Under the pieces are notes generated by a model. That model was not told where the DNA came from. It did no database searches and was given only the letters and a program-made list of their open reading frames with translations. DNA of 26,701 nt from Rodentolepis nana (taxonomy: Eukaryota > Platyhelminthes > Cestoda > Cyclophyllidea > Hymenolepididae): the NCBI GenBank assembly GCA_900617975.1, contig UZAE01000304.1:1-26701 (forward strand), given 5' to 3'. Every line of letters starts with the position of its first letter. Position 1 is the first letter of the stretch. The translations under genes were made by a program, and so were the position numbers. This document shows positions 23,180 through 26,701 of the stretch, in pieces.

Positions 23180-24351
23180 TTTGCCATTGTCGAAGAACAA
23201 ATTTGGAGTTTGTACAACAAAGTTAGGTGAGGACAAGTGCTTTAGGTACTCAAAAGGACTACATGATCCAGATATTAGACATATGCTGATCAGAAGTTTC
23301 AGTGAATGCGTCTTCTCAATTCTTTTCACTTTTATGTTCCTTCCCCTCTTTGAAGCCTGAACTCAACTAAAGGGCTAATGACAACTATCAAAACGCCTGC
23401 CATTTGATATCAATAATTATTTAAATTATCGATTTTAATCTAACCCATCTGACAGCGCGTACACAAAGTGTCGAATTTTACGGCCTTAGTACCCGAAAAG
23501 TCAAAATTTTAGCCTCAATTCGTCTTAACCTCAAACTCATGCAGGTTATTCGCACACATCTTATCATTCAGATTCCACCCCACGGCCTTAGCAGGTGGTT
23601 AACCAAGCGCGTATGGGAAGTGGTAAATAAATTACTCGAAGTATGATGGGATTAAGGTCAGTAGCCATAGCCTCTGGTAAAATAGAGGGGACGAGATGGC
23701 AAGGTGACTTTAAACAGTAATATGCAAACATGAAAAGACACCAAGGAGCAATAATGGTGAATGGCTGTGGTTAACGCGCTTTTCTACAGACTCAGGGGTT
23801 ACGGATTCTATGCTTATTGATGCACATCCAGAGAGCGAAATGACCATTGGCTATAGTTGATACAATGAAGGTGGAAGAATTTGAGTTTCAAGCCAGAGGT
23901 TCCGCGATAAGGGGTCGAAGTGGACTAATGAGGTAGGGATTTAGATAACTGGTCCTGGACCCTTGACAGATCTCCTCTTCTTTCACAGGTGTCTGTCCAG
24001 AAGCTAGATGAGGTATCGAGTTGGCCAAAATCAAGACGACCTGGAAATTTCAATGATAACGTCTTGAAATCCTTGGTTGAATTAGATCCGCCGTCAGCTC
24101 TAGAAGAGTTATCACAGAAACTCGAATGTCTATTGTCAGCTGGGCAATTATACTTGAAGGAGATCAGTAAATTGAATGAGGTGGGAATTCGAGCATCTCC
24201 ACAAAACTCTTCCAGAATGAAAAAGATGAGGAAGGAAACAAGCATTTCATTGATGTCTCGACATCTATTCCATCCCCTGAGCCAGGCCAGTGTGGACCTT
24301 TTTGAAACTTCGTGCAAGCAATTTGTGGAACAATCCTTTGAGGATTGTTAA
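23180..24351 (+). CDS. Unrecognised protein, 3' part of a multi-exon gene
   Basis: Exons proposed: 23180-23226 (weak), 23456-23640 and 23989-24351, ending at TAA. The last junction is well supported. The open frame of exon 2 runs to CTCGAA|GTATGA, where reading on would hit TGA. Exon 3 follows a strong acceptor (cctcttctttcacag) in the matching phase. Exon 2 also has a good acceptor (taacccatctgacag), and the weak first exon leaves exactly one base, the phase required. The C-terminal 120 residues are rich in Leu, Ser and Glu, with heptad-like stretches (ALEELSQKLECLLSAG, YLKEISKLNEVG) suggesting helices. No domain was recognised and there is no signal peptide or membrane segment. The 5' end is not found. 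A minus-strand open frame (23925-24317) overlaps exon 3 but has no splice support. Confidence 0.6.
23320..23412 (+). mobile_element. Retroposon copy 4, 3'-end fragment inside an intron
   Basis: It matches the family 3' end: ttcactttTatgttccttcc, then ctctttgaagcctgaactca and the aactatcaaaacgcctgcca hallmark followed by tttgatat. It sits in the proposed intron 23227-23455 of the plus-strand gene, about 45 bp before the exon 2 acceptor. The 5' three quarters are absent. Confidence 0.82.
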
Positions 24352-25434
24352 AAGTTGGCCGAAATGTAATATTGTCAACAATTGGGAATACTAAACTAGT
24401 AATTAAAAGACAAACTTTCAGCTCTAGTTAACAAGAAAGGGATAATCCTTCACAATGGTAATGACGGGCCCATAGAGGAAAAAAATAGGGGTTGAATGGG
24501 GGGGGGGTTACTTCCACCATATTTGAGAAACCTCGTCCATTCCATTATAACCTTTTCTAGTTCATGTAACAATCTCGAAATGCGACTGAAGTCGTCAGTC
24601 ACTTGAACGAGCATTTCAATAAAAAAACAACAAATATTCCCAAATATGAGACCAAAAAAACAACAAAAGTTACTAATGGAAGTGTGAATTATATCAAACG
24701 TGCGATTTTAAAGTAAATAACATCTTAATGTTTTTAAGACGTGAGAGTTCTTGTTAGTACCCTTAATAATTACCGCGATTGGGGAGGTTACTGAGTAAGT
24801 CATTCGGTAAAAATGACCACAACTGACCTCCGCGGGTTATTGAACCTCAAGGCACTTGATTTTATGAGTAGAGTTGGTGATAGTGATAGCCGAAAGTACT
24901 AAAATTGATAATATACTATTTCTGAAACAATAATCTATTTAAAAAAACCCACACAGAAATGAAATACACAGAGTAAATAGAATGTGAAGAATTAATTTAG
25001 ATAAGACAAAGATGGTAAACGCAGTATGACTTTGTTTCCAAATTCTAGGAAATTTATTACAGTAGGAAGTAGTCTGGAGAATGACGGTATTAACGAGAAA
25101 CACTAACTTGACTAGGCTGAATGAACCGTGAGTCAATGATCTGAAAAGTCGCATTTCAAGACCAAATGATAAGTTAATGAACAAGAACTCTTGTATATGT
25201 AAAGTCAAGCAATTCTAATAAGACACACACAATAGAGCGTAAATTTGGAAAATAAGTGGGTTCACAGTTTCCTTTATCTGTAGCTAATTAGTCCATAGTG
25301 ACAAGTACAGGAAAAATGCTAAAGGCCAGTGATCATCAGCACTAGGGTAGACCCTTTTCTCTGTAGGTAAATTGACTTCGTATTTTTTTTAGAAATGAGG
25401 TCATTTTCAGCAAAGCTGCCCTTCTCACAACTCT
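24352..25434. other. Intergenic DNA, no gene recognised
   Basis: 3' flank of the plus-strand gene, then AT-rich sequence with a G-tract near 24500. The minus open frame at 24939-25208 is hydrophobic but AT-driven, with no splice context, so it is not called. Confidence 0.5.
24618..24623 (+). terminator. Candidate AATAAA polyadenylation signal of the plus-strand gene
   Basis: AATAAA, 267 nt past the TAA stop. A nearer ATTAAA variant lies at about 24402-24407. Either could serve. Confidence 0.35.
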
Positions 25435-25447
25435 ATGTCTGGAAGAG

Positions 25448-26127
25448 GGGGTGTGCGATAGACTTACCTCCACGTGGTGCATCCTGGTGGGTGTGCGATA
25501 GACTTACCTCCACGTGGTGCACCCTGGGAAACGTATACTCATACGGTAAAAAGTCTATTAACCGGAAGTTTGTGTGCGATAGACTTACCTCCACGTGGTG
25601 CACCCTGGGCAGCGTATTTTCTTACGGCAAAAAAGTCTATCACTCGGCTTTCGATATACTCATACGGCAAAAAGGTCTATTAACTGGCATTTGACTTCTG
25701 ACTTCAAACTACCACGACCCCCCTGCACTTGCGACCCCTTTCACAGCACTCACCTTATCTTTTTCTCTACCTTTGTGTCTGTCTGCCTCTTTTACATCCT
25801 GAATCATTATTCTGTCCCCCTCTCGACTTTTTGCCAATTTCACCTTTTTCTACCTTTGTGTCTGTCTGTCTCTTTTACGTCTGTCGAATTGCTCTTCTGT
25901 TCCTCACCCCTCGACTTTCTGCTACTTTGAGCATTCCCTCTGTGAGGCCCGAAGTCAGCTAAATGGCTAATGTCTTCCCTCTGTGAAGCCTGAAGTCAGC
26001 TAAATGGCAAATGATAGCTATCAAATTCGACTTTCTGCTACTTTGATGAACCATCCCTCTGTGAAGCCCGAAATCAGCTAAATTAATAATGATATCTATC
26101 AAAACGCCTGCCATTTGAAATAAATAA
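25448..26127 (+). mobile_element. Retroposon copy 5 (~680 bp) with 13-bp target-site duplication and multiplied modules
   Basis: The direct repeat atgtctggaagag flanks it at 25435-25447 and 26128-26140. The element starts GGGGTGTGCGATAG. Inside, the head module (atagacttacctccacgtgg) starts at about 25456, 25498 and 25578. The pyrimidine-rich module with tacctttgtgtctgtctg occurs twice (about 25752 and 25850). The ctctgtgaagcccgaagtca module occurs three times (about 25937, 25978 and 26058). The hallmark aacgcctgccatttgaaata and a TAAATAAA tail end it. Open frames inside (25395-25962) are by-products of the repeat and not genes. Confidence 0.87.
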
Positions 26128-26223
26128 ATGTCTGGAAGAGTGCTTGCTGAGGCAAAACATGTCAGTTAGTGTATGACTTGAGCATAAACTAGTGTTGATC
26201 TGGCCTAAAAATGTTACACCTAG

Positions 26224-26418
26224 CATGCAATCAAAACAAAGAGAAAATCACCTTGCATTGCTGTCTTCATCGAATGGTGCAAAGCCTACCGCAACAGATG
26301 AAGGTGACTCTTGGCTCTCCGTTGCCCATTCTAAATTGGACTGGTATCTCGAGTGGAGACGTCTCTTTGGCTGCAAAAATGAGGAGAAGAAAGAAGAGGG
26401 ATTAGTAGGAAGAATAAG
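26224..26418 (+). CDS. Probable exon of an unrecognised plus-strand gene (partial)
   Basis: An open frame between an acceptor (ttacacctag|CATG) and a donor (ATAAG|GTGATT) gives 64 codons plus split codons at each end. The product is charged and unusually Trp-rich (DSWLSVAHSKLDWYLEWRRL), with a Lys/Glu run (KNEEKKEEG), and codon choice looks protein-like compared with flanking DNA. An ATG at 26225 could be the start if the acceptor belongs to a 5' leader. The family was not recognised. The next exon is not evident before the window ends. Confidence 0.42.
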
Positions 26419-26653
26419 GTGATTTCAAAACATCCACGCTTCTACTAGATTAGGAACATGCCTTCACAGGTACTTGGGGGAGCGCTATAAAACAAGAAAG
26501 AGCAGGTATCTTCATAAGTACTTTTCCAGATAACGTATTCTCATTTGACCTTTTAGTTCAGGGATAGAATAAGAATAGGATTGTCCACCTTTAGATAAAA
26601 ACACGAGAGCTTCATTTAATCACGTTGATTGGTTGAAATTATATTCTTAATGT

Positions 26654-26701
26654 GGGGTGTGCGATAGACTTACCTCTTCGTGGTGCACCCTGGGCAACGT
26701 A
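26654..26701 (+). mobile_element. Retroposon copy 6, 5' end only, runs off the window
   Basis: It starts GGGGTGTGCGATAGACTTAC with the same first base as copies 3 and 5, and continues through the head module to gggcaacgta at the window end. It carries a tcttcg change in the head where other copies have tccacg. Confidence 0.85.

Noticed and set aside
23925..24317. Minus-strand 130-codon open frame
   Set aside because: It overlaps the plus-strand terminal exon, which has a strong acceptor and phase-matched partner. The minus frame has no splice or domain support.

Overview
The window looks like nuclear DNA of a parasitic flatworm, most likely a tapeworm. It is AT-rich and gene-sparse. Genes are split by GT-AG introns, including two of exactly 36 nt. 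A complete flatworm-like beta-tubulin gene is present, and much of the intergenic DNA belongs to one family of short retroposed repeats. I know short introns near 36 nt as a feature of tapeworm genomes. The tapeworm assignment is an inference and was not tested against any database.

Layout, left to right. Positions 255-850 hold a chain of four different short tandem repeats. Positions 1439-2620 hold a long, internally amplified retroposon flanked by a 10-bp target-site duplication. Positions 2919-6801 (minus strand) hold a complete seven-exon thymidine/pyrimidine-nucleoside phosphorylase gene; all exon phases agree and the product is 453 aa. Its catalytic His is Gln and an active-site Lys is Arg. 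Positions 6.8-17.8 kb are essentially non-coding, apart from a truncated repeat at about 8592-8792 (minus) and a full-length 326-bp copy at 11261-11586 with a 12-bp target-site duplication.

Positions 17829-19241 (minus strand) hold a complete three-exon beta-tubulin of 446 aa. It has Tyr at both 167 and 200, two of the three classic benzimidazole-sensitivity positions. Positions 21738-22471 (minus strand) hold a three-exon gene, absent from any simple ORF list, for a basic disordered protein of 109 aa with a KEN box and a perfect PCNA-interaction (PIP) box at its C-terminus. I do not recognise it as a described family. Positions 23180-24351 (plus strand) hold the 3' exons of an unrecognised gene that diverges from the PIP-box gene. 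Positions 25448-26127 hold a third retroposon copy with a 13-bp target-site duplication and independently multiplied internal modules. Positions 26224-26418 hold a probable single exon of another plus-strand gene, and a further repeat copy starts at 26654 and leaves the window.

The genes do not form an operon or shared pathway. Thymidine phosphorylase belongs to pyrimidine salvage, tubulin to the cytoskeleton, and the PIP/KEN protein probably to S-phase or DNA replication. The least expected items are the altered phosphorylase active site, the small PIP/KEN protein, and the retroposon family, which has a precise 5' end, a potential structured-RNA head and independently amplified modules.
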